Shown here: in pieces, positions 11,055 through 21,518 of the stretch | How positions within the stretch are numbered: the stretch's first letter is position 1 | Layout: every line of letters begins with the position of its first letter | Assembly (NCBI RefSeq): GCF_918797505.1 | Contig: NC_092793.1 | Location: 49,588,243 to 49,652,242 of the forward strand | Length of the DNA: 64,000 nt | Origin: Bemisia tabaci | Taxonomy: Eukaryota > Arthropoda > Insecta > Hemiptera > Aleyrodidae | Reading direction: 5' to 3' | Position numbers and translations under genes: made by a program | Notes under the pieces: generated by a model | Database searches by the model: none | What the model was told of the DNA's origin: nothing | The model's input: only the letters and a program-made list of their open reading frames with translations

Positions 11055-12081
11055 GGGTGATTTCACGATTACAGGAATAGCTAAAATGCGCAACACCTTA
11101 AAAATAAAAGTGCACACATTTCAACCAAATTTCCTAACTTCATTTTAAAGGTATTAAACTTCATTTAAAATTTCATAACTTCATTTTAAAGGTATTCAAC
11201 TTCCTTTTTCCAGCTTTGGTGCCCTCTATTTTGATTCAATGCAAAGTTATAGTGATTGACGAACAAGCCACTGAATCAGGTATCCCGCGGGACTGCTGGA
11301 GGCCCACGCAAACATGGCGGCACTGCCAAATTGTGTCGGTTACGTAACTGACATAGCGTAACCGACACTTGAAAATGTGAAATAAAATATGATACAAAAG
11401 ATGAAACTTGGCAATTCTTAAAATATAAGGTGAAATTAGTGCTGCCTTAAATGTTTTCAAAACTTTAGGGACTTCTTGTTCGTTTAATAATATTAAATTG
11501 AGGATTTTTTATAGGGAGGAATTAGCACATCTAAAAATCACTGGTTTTCATAGAAATTAAAGTCTACATTGTATGAAAAACTGACTCATCAGGAATGGTT
11601 TTGTCAAGAAGAGTTCAGCGAACAATTTGATGACAGTTTTGAAACTCCTGACCCTGTCTGGCTAGATAAACACTGCACTTAATACAACTGCAAAAATATG
11701 TTGCCGCATGTGGCGACACTTCTTTCTACTGACTTTTCTCGCTTAATAATACTTATTTCCGTTCAAGCTGGCAATTGTCTTGAACATTCGAGTCTTCTTT
11801 TAGCAAATATTGCCAAAGAATCCATGATTAGTACTAATTTACTAACACAAATTGCTCTTTTGCTTCAAAATCAGGGTGAGCGACGCGTAACCGACCAGAC
11901 ATTTTCGGTCTTTAAAAGTCTATTATTATTAAATATAATGAAAATTTATCATCCTTTTTAGCATGGCTAAGTTCAGGGACATCATTTCTATTGATTTATT
12001 GACTTGGTTTCTAAAAGTTTTGCCCTAAGTCGTTTTATAACCCACGGCGACACGACTATTCCTTTTATCGTGAAATCACCT
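11055..12081. mobile_element. 1.03-kb TA-flanked inverted-repeat element (mariner-like ends)
   Basis: The left end GGGTGATTTCACGATTACAG pairs with the right end, whose reverse complement is AGGTGATTTCACGATAAAAG. Both are bordered by TA (11053-11054, 12082-12083), as in Tc1/mariner-type insertions. Inside are a duplicated AACTTCATTTTAAAGGTATT (11145-11200) and a palindrome around GTCGGTTACGTAACTGAC (11334-11370). No transposase ORF survives; the longest ORFs are 74-87 residues and unrelated. Confidence 0.65.
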
Positions 12082-13583
12082 TACGTTCGAGAAATGAGGT
12101 TGAGTTAAGATCCTACATTGAATCATTCAATACGGGAACACGTAATCTCTTTCTCTTATTTTTTTTCTTCTTTTTTACAGACATGGCTCTTTTTTGACCG
12201 ATGCCGTTTAACGCCTTTTTAGGCCGTGTTTCTTTAAAGGGACCAAATGACATCAGCTGTTGCCAAATTTCTCTGGATAATTTTTTTTTCTTTACGAGAG
12301 GACAGTTGTGCCGATTCTTTTGAAAAAGAGAGAAAAAAGGGCATGGTGACCTTGTAAAACTACGCGTTTTAACATTAGTTATCAATGAAAAAGCATCAAA
12401 CACTTCTACAGGTCGGTATGACTGATCTGAAAATCTAGCAATCCTGCAGAATAGAGTGCAAAACGGAGGATCTCGATTTTGCGATCAAACGATCGCAAAT
12501 GATTTTCTTTAAATCTACGACTATTACAATGTATCCCAAATTAACGATAACTTCCAAACAATCTTTTTCTTTTCTTCTTTTCCTCTTCGTCACTTGGAGA
12601 AAGTGTCGTGAGGAAGAATAAAAGGGTCAATAATGAAACTAAAAAAGCACTTATCTCAATTTGCGACCGTAGCTGCAACCTTATTACCACATTTCATTCC
12701 AACACAAGAAACTCAGCAGTTTTTTGCGTGAATTCCTGGTAGTTTGATTGCCGTAAAAATTATCTTCGAAAACTCATTGGAAAATTGTTGCGGTTGCTTT
12801 CATTCAAAGTAAAAGCAAAAAATCCGAATCACCAAAATTGAGATACTTTCTCGCACTATCAATAGTGTAGTCACTTCACTATCAATGGCTCCAGCTAAGA
12901 AGATCGAAGAAGTTGATAGCAACGCCTGAATACAACTATTCGTGTTCTGCGGATGTCCGCGTTGCAGAAGCGAGCAGTTGAAGGCGCTCTCACTTCTTGC
13001 ACAGCGAGCTCAGTGAAGTGCGCGCGCCGCCGCGCCGCTCGCAACAGTAGTTATACATTCATAGCATGAGCCCCATTTTTCGTGTAATTATATGCTTTCT
13101 GGGGCTCATTTGGAAATAAAGGTACTCCCTTACGCCAGAGGAGTGACGATGTTTCGACAGTCAAACGAATATGCTATGTATCTACATTCTACAAGTATCG
13201 CCATTTCCAAATATTCACGCTCATTTCATTTGTCAGAAGGATATTAAACGACCCCCCAACTGATTCGCATGAAGTTTTTGAATAGTTAAAAATAAATGCT
13301 AATGCATATAAATTAAACAGAGATCTGGTTTTACCGGATGGCCCACTTTGTTGGGACAAGAATGAAAACATCGTAAATCTTTACCCGTCATTGCCTCCGG
13401 GATGACAATCCTGTTCTTGATCTCCTCAACATGTGATCTAATAATAAGACTCTTCAGCTTTCCACTGTTAGTGTTTTCCGATATGGATCAGTCCTTTACA
13501 TTTTGTTAATTTTTGGATTTAATTAAAAGAATAATCAGTGAAATTTTGAGTTGAGAATTCCCAGCTGTCTCAAGTAAAGATAT
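12082..13583. other. Intergenic DNA, mainly AT-rich
   Basis: There is a GC-rich patch at about 12940-13046, preceded by a short ORF beginning MAPAKKIEEVDSNA that stops after 14 codons. A copy of the GCGCCTTCAATTTTGC repeat family lies inverted at 12929-12987. A small hairpin of ATGAGCCCC and GGGGCTCAT sits at about 13066-13110. Nothing else was recognised. Confidence 0.5.
12929..12987 (-). repeat. ~60-bp dispersed repeat, inverted copy
   Basis: This is the reverse complement of the core GATGCAACACGGACATCC...CACGAATAGTTGCATC seen at 33053, 39046, 46697 and 55449, with the GCGCCTTCAA lead also present. Confidence 0.6.
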
Positions 13584-13728
13584 AATTGGACTTCATTTTG
13601 CAATTGGGAACTATAAATTCTAGCCCGGTTTAAAAACAACGTATGTGTCATTAGTTTCCCTATGCACATAAGTGTTTTTCCAGGAGAGCCAGAATTTATA
13701 GTTCCAAATTGCAAGATGCAGTTCAATT
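13584..13728. mobile_element. 145-bp MITE, AATTGGACT family, copy 1
   Basis: The inverted ends are AATTGGACTTCATTTTGCAA and TTGCAAGATGCAGTTCAATT. The centre carries AACAACGTATGTGTCATTAG. Three other copies lie at 42127, 42308 and 53566. TAT occurs on both flanks, a possible 3-bp target duplication not supported at the 53566 copy. Confidence 0.75.
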
Positions 13729-14249
13729 TATGAGTGAAATGTGGTTACGTTCTTTCGTCTAGGAAACAAGGATTTTTGCGAGATTACCTAACATTTTTTC
13801 CCATGGGTATTATTCATTCCTCCCTGAAAAATACAGATTCTCCTCGTTCGGATTTGTTTTCACTGGACCCCAAGAGCCTCATGACAAGCCTACAATAATT
13901 AGTGAATTAATCAGATAGTGGCACAGACGTGACGATACTGTTTCTCGATCTCTTGTTACAGAATGTCATTCAAAATTGTGCAGATGCAGTCCGAAGTATG
14001 GTTGCTCGTCCTCTTACGAGGAGAAAAAAACTTTTAGGGATTGAAGCTCTTTTCATATGGATCACTTAAGTGTTTGGCTCAAGTATGAGGGGTTTCAAAC
14101 CTCGAAACCAAACTTCAGCTCAGATAAACGGAGTATTTCGTGAAAAAAAACTTCGGTTCCCGTGGCGGAAACCATCAGTTACTTGATTTGAAAATTTCAA
14201 CGTTCTATATGAACCGAATTTATTTTCTTTGTGTATTTAGGTACTCTAG

Positions 14250-14412
14250 CAGAGGCAGATCCAGCAATTTGGCAACACCGGATTTCCTCCATTTGAACGT
14301 ATGCCAAATAATCGATTCTTGTCAGAGCACTTGGCCCCTCCAAGTATCGATACATTTCCATCGGTTTAAATGGAAGAGAGACAATGTTGCCAATTTGCTG
14401 GATCTGCCAATG
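14250..14412. mobile_element. 163-bp hAT-like MITE, CAGAGGC family, copy 1
   Basis: The ends are CAGAGGCAGATCCAGCAATT and AATTTGCTGGATCTGCCAAT. The flanks TACTCTAG (14242-14249) and TACTCTAA (14413-14420) are an 8-bp target duplication with one mismatch, the hAT size. Inner inverted blocks include AATCGATTCTTG and TATCGATACATTTCC. Related copies lie at 31334 and 43038. Confidence 0.8.
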
Positions 14413-14760
14413 TACTCTAAGGGTTGAGGAGGAGCAATTTTCGGGGATACTATCGAAATGTCACTGCAAATGTAGCGTTTGTCGCGACAGTTTGTCGGAG
14501 CAAAGAAGCAGCAATTAGGAAGGGAGAGGCAGACAAGCGAGAATTCGCGAAGTGGGTTGCACGGCGAACTCGGTAATTCGAGTAGATTACCCCCAGTTGT
14601 TTTTCTCCGATTAAAGGCTCATCGGAACTCGTAAAAGCCTTCTTTTGATCGCAAAACACCATTCTCACCGAGGCCCTCCCCTTCCGCCTTTTATTGTCTC
14701 TAACGCAATTGGCGGAAACGGAAACTAACACACCGAGAGGAAATTAGACTTATCTCCGAC

Positions 14761-14919
14761 ATGCGAGTGGATCTGTCAGGGCTTGCCTTGCCGTCCTTTC
14801 TCGCGCTCCTTGTGATCAACTTGTCCATGGCGAACCTTGAAACACACTACCTAGATTCTGAGCTGACTTTCACTCCACTTTTAAAAATCTGTAGAGATCT
14901 ACCGGTGCAATGTTCATGA
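14761..14919 (+). CDS. Candidate 52-residue secreted peptide ORF (weak)
   Basis: This short ORF starts MRVDLSGLALPSFLALLVIN, continues LSMANLETHYLDSELTFTPL and ends ICRDLPVQCS before TGA. The N-terminus has a basic residue and a hydrophobic core, then a plausible signal cleavage after Ser-Met-Ala, leaving a short acidic peptide with two cysteines. The start context (CGACATGC) is only moderate. No promoter, splice site or family match is visible, and a foldback transposon begins just downstream at 14946. A chance ORF is at least as likely; transcript data would decide. Confidence 0.2.
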   Translation: MRVDLSGLALPSFLALLVINLSMANLETHYLDSELTFTPLLKICRDLPVQCS

Positions 14920-14945
14920 TTTTTCAGCCACTAGCAGGGAATATT

Positions 14946-15163
14946 CACTGGGGAAAAAACACATTGGATCTAGAGTCCAGACTTTTGAAAACATCGACAA
15001 GAAACAATACTCTTGATTCAATCGGATTTTTGCTTGAATCAGGGACCAATCCTCTTAATTTGAGCGGATTTCCTTTTGATTTAACCAAAAATCTGATTGA
15101 ACCAAGAGTATTTTTTCTTGTCAATGTTTTCGACTCTAGATCCAATGTGTTTTTTTTCCAGTG
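14946..15163. mobile_element. 218-bp foldback element, CACTGGAAAAAAAACACATT family, copy 1
   Basis: The arms begin CACTGGGGAAAAAACACATT and, on the other strand, CACTGGAAAAAAAACACATT. Pairing continues through GGATCTAGAGTC, AACATCGACAAGAAA and ACTCTTGATTCAATC almost to the centre, so the whole element can form one hairpin. There is no ORF. Copies lie at 35417 and 52869. Confidence 0.85.
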
Positions 15164-18100
15164 TTTCCTGCATGTCCTCAAATATTCGCATACAGAGCCG
15201 GATTCACCCACTTGCCGCCCATGGGCCGCCTGTATTATGCCGCCCCCTTCTAATTCGTTTTGAAACATGTGTAAGAACCATCAAATGGACGTGCCGGAGG
15301 GGGCATAAGACGCATTTACTAGTGTTGGGTGCTGCTACTACTACTAGTTTTGTGAAAGCCCTGTCTACACTAGCAAAAGTTCACGGAACTTTGCGCGAAA
15401 GTCAAGTTCCGTAAACCTACCTCTGTGTGGTCAAGGCCCTCCATTGATAAGGAATTAACGAAACAATTATTGTGAAAGAAGAAACACGAGTGTGGTTTAA
15501 TAATTTTAGCTTCCGTCACTGCCGCGCCGACCGCACTATGTTTGACGCAATGCGTGAAGTATTCACGTAGTCTTGTAGGCGCTAATATGCGTTTCATGCC
15601 GACCGCCGCGCCGAGGGCTTCTGTTCATCTCAAATCCTCGTCATCATTGCTCTCTGCCCCAGGCCAAATTGCGTGTTTAGTTTCTCTCTTAACTCGAACA
15701 ATTAACAATGCTGTTCCTTGTGTCACACAAAAACGACTAAATTAGAAATTACTATATTTGAGAAATTTTGTCGCCTTTTCTCGTTTATTTTTCTGAATCT
15801 TTTTTTTAAATCTAAGTTTAAAAGAATCGCATAATTTGCCGCCATATGGGCCGCAGCTAATGTCGCCATCCCCTCAATTCCGCCCTGCTCGCATACATTT
15901 ATTATGATCAAGATTTTCGTTTCATCAAGTCGAAACTAATGTCGAGTGCCGGGGGCCGGGCCACATAGCAGTTAGAAGGACTCCTTTTTCATCAACATTT
16001 CTTGGCCGACCACGTGTTTCATGCTAAAAACAGTAAAACCACCACCGGTAGTATTCTCCGCGCGCAGCTTTCTTGTTTACGGGAACAATATTGAATCTTT
16101 CCTTTCTGGATCAGACTCTAAAATGACACCCACTTACAAAGCTCCTAGCCGTATCTTCAACCATGAAGGCCTTTATAACGCACCTTCTGCCTCGGTCTGA
16201 CTTGTCAACCTTGATACGAATAAACAAACAAGTACTCAACCCCAGACACCCATTGGCTCACATACCAGTGACGGGAGCGAGAAATGATAACGGAGCAAGC
16301 CGTTCCAATTATTAAAGTGTTCCATGATTTATTATACCACATGCCTGTCTTTACTAGTACGTAGAGAGAAGTACATATTTTCCCCCATAACAAGGGGGAC
16401 AGAAAAGAGTTATTTGTTCTTATTTTATTTTCTCAAACAGAAAAAACAACAGCAAAAATACAGTCTGCCCTTGAATAGTCATTACTTCCAACTTTGAAAG
16501 TGATATTTTATGAAAATTTTCAAACCACTCGTCGTTCAAAAATTGCTTTTTCTTATTTTTCGTGTCACCCCAGAAAATTTTCCTACTAGTTTTGAAATTT
16601 AAAATTAAAGAAAAAAGGAAGCTAGTCCATTGATAAGCTGAAAACGCAAACCATCAATCCTGGTATTTAAATTTTATTTGTGTGATATTACCAGTTATTA
16701 TAAGGTTATAAAGGATAGAAGAACCAGGTAGATCGTCCAATTAACACAAATCACTTGAACTGGAGACTTTTTTTGGATTTAACTTTACAGAGAGTTAACA
16801 AAAATAAATTAAAATTGATGTTTTGGTTACCAATTGCTTATAATTTCAAATGTCTAATATGAATTGCTCCAAATCCGAGATTTTTTTTCTTTCAACTATC
16901 ATTGTTTAACCTCCGCAGATTCTAAGAAACAAATCAGAGAACTTTGCAATACCTTTCGACGTGCGTATAAAAAAGCTGGTGGATATTTTTTTAGTGAAGC
17001 TTAAAAAAGGCAATTTTTGAGCAGCCGGTTGCTTGAATATTTAAAACCCATTTTAGTATTCACCATTCAAAAGCTGAAATACGCCTTCCTCAAACGTACA
17101 ACTAGTTTTTTCTTAATACATGGAATTTTTTCTCGCAGATTTACCGGACTAACAGACATTTTGATCAATAATAGGGCGAGACACAGCAATACACTAATTT
17201 GTTAACATTTTTAAGGCTTCTATCTGTGCTATGAATAACGCGACTTCACTTAAAGCTTAGAAATTATTATTAATCGTATTCGAAACAAAATTAAAGTTAA
17301 TTTCTTAAAGTGTTGGATAATTACATGTCATTTATATTTATTCAGTCTTATACGTCGATCGAGGAGCAAATTAAATTTTTCCAATTCTTTTCATTTAAGT
17401 ACATACCAGTGCTTATCATTGAACACAGACCATTGATAAGCCTAGCGGGACATATACGTGCACGGACGAAGAAGTTTCAAAGAGGATTAAGAGAGGCAGA
17501 TGAGCAAAACCACCCGGATATTACACGAGTCGACAAGAAATCAATTGTTTTCGTGATGAGAGTTATCTGCAGAGACGCATTGCACATTTTTTTAATTGCA
17601 GTTTAATAACCAGGAATAGGCTGATAGGGTACTGTACACGCTCGATAAAACGATACGCGGGCTTCCAATTTTTCCATGCGGAAAAAATATCCACCCATTA
17701 AAACGTACCTAATTTCAAGAGGAAGAACGTATTTGACCTAGTTTTTTTTCATACAGACGCTTCTGAAAAGCTCAAAAAAGATAGATGAGAAAAAAATACA
17801 ATGAGATCAAATCGCAGCCGGAAACTTTCACTTCATTCAATCGACACGATATTGAGACAGATCAAAGGAACTGGGAGTTGAATCGCGCAGCTGAAGTTTA
17901 CCTAAGGTCAGTTCGGAGTTTTGCCGGAACCTCGTGCACTAAGAGAAAGCAAGCAACTTCATTCAGAAGTTTGAGTGGAGCAATCAAACTTGAGGGGTGC
18001 GGACAAATAGTTCAAGTGCACGAATCCCAAGTTTCGCTGCAGTAATCATGTATTATTAAAATCGCGATCATTGAATGAGAGTAGATTTTTCCTTTACATC

Positions 18101-18360
18101 CACTTACAAATCACGTTACAATTCTTTCTTTTTAGAAATTATTTGGCGCCTCATCCTCTGTGATAATATTTATTACTAATTTGATAAAAGGCTGTTCTTG
18201 CATTTTGTCATGCCATCCTGAGTCAAAAATGTCGGATTCATAGGCACTTTGGGTTACCTTGAGTTACTTTTTTAATCGGTAAGATCAACCAAAAGGACTT
18301 GGTTGATCAACCAAAATCGTAGGTTACTCTGAGTTAGGTTACCCCCGAGACATCTGGGGA
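15164..18360. other. Intergenic DNA, no gene seen
   Basis: CAGAGCCGGATTCACCCAC at 15193 resembles a hAT-type terminus, and TTGCCGCCCATGGGCCGC just after it recurs in weaker form at about 15835 (TTGCCGCCATATGGGCCGC). This suggests a decayed element between about 15.19 and 15.96 kb. The remainder (16.4-18.3 kb) is AT-rich with only short, unrelated ORFs. Confidence 0.4.
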
Positions 18361-18369
18361 TGAAAAAAA

Positions 18370-18830
18370 AGGTCCTGCTGAACTGATGTAGAGGATGCTT
18401 GAGCAGATTTCTCCTGGGAGGAGACCAAGAGGACTTTTTTTTATAAGTGCATCACTGCATCACTTGAATATAATTGAATGAGAGACATCAACAGCCCAAC
18501 AGCTTGTCTGGTATGGTCATGTTAAAACGATGATGGAAGAGAGGCTGCCAAAGAAAATAGGAGGAAACGGAGAAGATGCCTAGTAAAAAGGTTGCGACAG
18601 CCTGTCGCCATCCTTTTACTAGGCATCTCCTTCGTTTGAAACCCCCTGTCGCCATCCTCTTACTAGGCATCTCCTTCGTTTAAAACCCCCTGTCGGCGAC
18701 AGGGGGTTTCAAATTAAATAACGGAGAGCCAGCTGCCTGAGGGGCCGTGAGAAGACCAGGTACATTGGCGGTCGGGTATCGCAGAGCGCCAGAAAGCACT
18801 CTGAAGGCATATAAGCTCTGCTAAATGCCT
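18370..18830 (+). mobile_element. Rearranged 3' tail of a non-LTR (LINE) retrotransposon
   Basis: In frame pieces it reads QQLVWYGHVKTMMEERLPKK, then RRKRRRCLVKRLRQ, then SQLPEGP-stop-EDQVHWRSGIAERQKAL. These match in order the segments QLVWYGHVRRMADDRLPK, RRRRGRPVKGWRQ and CQLPDDLWEDRGQWRLGVAE of the LINE fragment at 35621. This tail is known from the C-terminus of LINE reverse-transcriptase proteins. It is dead: frames shift and a stop interrupts. At 18566-18709 it is broken by an inverted plus tandem duplication of its own sequence. Confidence 0.8.
18566..18709. repeat. Hairpin plus tandem duplication inside the LINE tail
   Basis: AGAAGATGCCTAGTAAAAAG at about 18571 is followed by its inverse CCTTTTACTAGGCATCTCC. 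That inverted segment is then repeated directly (about 47-52 bp unit). The block ends in the palindrome CCCCCTGTCGGCGACAGGGGG (about 18686-18706). Template switching during replication or insertion would produce this. Confidence 0.8.
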
Positions 18831-18839
18831 CGGCCATGA

Positions 18840-19186
18840 GTCATCATTCGGGGAATCCGGGGGTTAGCTCCCGGAAATAACTTTTACCGCGTAGCGCGGG
18901 GTCTCTAAAATATATTGTCTCTGGGCACGGGAGATAACCTCACCCACAATGCAACACAGGAAGTATGAGCAAAAATTGAAGGGGCAAAACCTGGCGAATC
19001 GCGTGTCGCAAGGGACGCTGGCCGACGCCTCCGGAATGATAAACTAACGCCACTATCCTCGACTACACCCCGCGGAAGGGAAGGAAAGCCGACAGGAAGA
19101 AAGCGCGAAAAACTCGGTGGGCAGCTGTTGCGCTAGGCCCCCCGCCGCCCTGCCCCCCTCCCCCCTCGGGAGCCCCGTAGCCCGCG
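18840..19186. other. GC-rich promoter-proximal DNA
   Basis: The sequence rises in GC and CpG content toward the TATA box at 19187. C/G runs at 19136-19170 could be binding sites for GC-box factors. The ORF on the other strand here follows from composition. Confidence 0.4.
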
Positions 19187-19223
19187 TATAAAACGCTCCT
19201 GTCTCGAATACGCGGTCTCGTCA
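19187..19223 (+). promoter_or_regulatory. TATA box and initiator of gene 2
   Basis: TATAAAA at 19187-19193 stands in an otherwise GC-rich stretch. About 34-36 bases downstream, GTCACTC (around 19220-19226) resembles the insect initiator TCAKTY and is the likely start site. The exact start is inferred. Confidence 0.6.
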
Positions 19224-19347
19224 CTCGCTGCGCGGACCAAGCGGAGCTCACACCGACATCGAAGAACGCATCGCACCGTTCGTCGTCGCCGAAAGTTTTC
19301 CCGTTAGGAGACTCACGTTTTCACGACACGACCCGCGGTTTCCCAAA
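19224..19347 (+). other. 5' UTR of gene 2
   Basis: About 124 bases of GC-rich leader run from the inferred start site to the ATG. It contains no upstream ATG that I can see. The length and composition suit an insect 5' UTR. Confidence 0.5.
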
Positions 19348-19431
19348 ATGCAGAGCCCGCTCGCCCAGCCCAGGATCTGGATCCTCGTCCTCCAGTTCGT
19401 CGTACTCTTCGCACCTTCCCACCTCTACCCA
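19348..19431 (+). CDS. First coding exon of gene 2, signal peptide
   Basis: The exon encodes 28 residues and ends at a phase-0 junction before a strong donor, GTAAGT at 19432. The start sits in a near-ideal insect context (CCAAAATGC). The peptide, MQSPLAQPRIWILVLQFVVL then FAPSHLYP, has a basic residue, a hydrophobic core (IWILVLQFVVLFA) and small residues near a possible cleavage site. It therefore looks like a secretory signal for an extracellular or membrane protein. Reading on past the donor gives only a short ORF, as expected for an intron. No downstream exon was identified in the remaining 44 kb. Long first introns after a signal-peptide exon are common in insect adhesion and signalling receptor genes, but the identity is unknown. 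Confidence 0.65.
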
Positions 19432-21518
19432 GTAAGTCACCCCATATATTTCACCTTGTTTCACTCTGTAAAACAGGTTTCACTCACCAGGGATTTCGCG
19501 ATTGCTCGATTTATTGACCTTAAACTTTTTTGCGATCGGTCGCTCGAGATTTAAAAAAAATGCCCTCGCCATATGATCCGTATCCCTTCATAGTGCAAAG
19601 ATTTTTTAGGAACTTAAATTAATGACCCAGGTGGTGCTTTGTGTCAACTTTCAAAGAATTAAAGCCTTTTTCCAAAATCTACAGTCCGTCAAAGTGAGCT
19701 TTCCGTGTGATTTTGCTAAAAATCATTTTTGGCCCGGAGCCCCCCCCCCCCCAAATTTTAGCGTACCCCAAAATAGTGTGACGTGCACAAGGAGACCATT
19801 AATTGATATGGCCTTCCATGCAAATTTTGAATATATTGAACAGATAGATTCTGAGAGATGGCTATACACAGATCTGGGGGACGCCTGACGGACGGACACA
19901 GATTTTTTCAAGTACAGTTATTTTGACTCCAGGGACCTTAAAACGTCTAGAAAAGATGATTTTGTTTCTTGGGCGATGACGATACTTCCTCTACGCGAGA
20001 GGGGAGCGAGAGAGTAAAAATACCTCTAAAAAATCGCGGATAGTCTGGAAACGCGGATAATCTAGAATCGTGGATAATCGAGACTACTGTATTTACATTG
20101 TGCAAGTTGTAATAAAAGAGTGCAGCGTCTGATGAAGAAAGCTCGTATTCACAAAATTGTCATTAAGAGAAATGGAAGCAACATTGAATTCTGAGAATAG
20201 AGAAAAACTTAAGGGGGAAATAGCGTAAATGCTAGATTATCACAAATACAAATGCCAACCCGTATTTTTCAACCACCGAGAAATCGTATACGTAGCTGGA
20301 TCGATTTCCTTTGGGTTATCTAGCCTTCGCTTTTTCAGGAGGGGTCTGGGCTATGTCCCAAGTGCGAAGGAGGATTTCAGGGAGTCTTTCTTCGGAAAAG
20401 TTTACAGAATTTCCAAGAGATATTTAAATATCTTGTATAGAAAAGTACCCGACTTTCGGGGGAAAATTCCACACCTCCGTTTTCACACCTCATTCAGTAT
20501 GTGAGCTATATATCCCCCCTCCCCCGCCGAATGCACCACCCGATTGATCAAAGCATTTGGTACTATGAAAGCGACATAACCCTCTACATTTCATAACATG
20601 TAGGAACAAATTGGGAAAAGTGCCAACTTCGGAAAATGACATATTACAGAAAACGAAGTTTTAAACAAAATATTAGAAAAAAACTAATTCCAGTCATTAA
20701 AAGGAAGGGATAAAAAAGAAGGGATCTGCTAAAATAGATTTAAAAAGCTGGTATTTCGTGAAGCACTTTTACGTACAGCTGTGCGTTTTTTTTTTTTTTT
20801 TTTTTTTTTTCCCCCTACAAGCTCACTTTGTAAAATAGGGTCGTTTTATTTTATTATGTCCAGTTACCTTAAAGTTTTGACAGAAAAAAAATCTAGGATC
20901 ATTTGCCTGACTCAAAAACATTTCATGAAATTTCACAAGGCGGTGAAATTCATGTATAGTTCAAAATATTCATTTCAGGGCACAAAACCCGCACTAAAAC
21001 CCTTAGAGACGCAAAAATCCCAATTAATTTTCATTAAAATCTGAATTTCTACTTGTTGTTCTCGTAAGTGAGATACGAAGGATAGGAATGAATAAAATCA
21101 TTCCCTCAAGTAATATTCGAAAATGTTTGATGATTATTCAGTGGAGGCCTCATAATCGAAACTCTTTAAAACTTATTTCATTAAATTTTGGAGATTGTCG
21201 GAAATACTGCACGCGGAAATCATGTGTTTTTTCATAAACTGCTGGCTGCCGTCCTGTTCAGAGGGGTTCATTCGGGTTTTTGTCGCTCACTCTTCTTTTG
21301 AGGGTCTCCACGTTCATTTTCATACATAGCCCTGTGGCGTAGTGGAGTCCTGAGGCGTTGTAAATGTGGAGTAGATGCGTGTCTCTTGTATCGAAATCAA
21401 TATTAGAATGGTTACGCATTAAAGCTTTCTCTCCTTTGAAAAGGAAATATAAATTAGCTGTATTCTTGAACCAAATAATTTTGCTAAGGATACTTGAGAT
21501 ACCAAGTGAGGTAAAATA
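19432..21518 (+). other. Start of the presumed first intron of gene 2
   Basis: The sequence is AT-rich. At about 19735-19930 lies a segment with a C homopolymer and GACGCCTGACGGACGGACAC, a motif I associate with dispersed insect repeats (recall only). A T homopolymer of about 26 lies at 20785-20810. No exon with splice sites was found. Confidence 0.45.

Noticed and set aside
12887..12928. Short frame starting MAPAKK as a gene start
   Set aside because: It stops after 14 codons, has no donor site in frame and sits beside a dispersed repeat.
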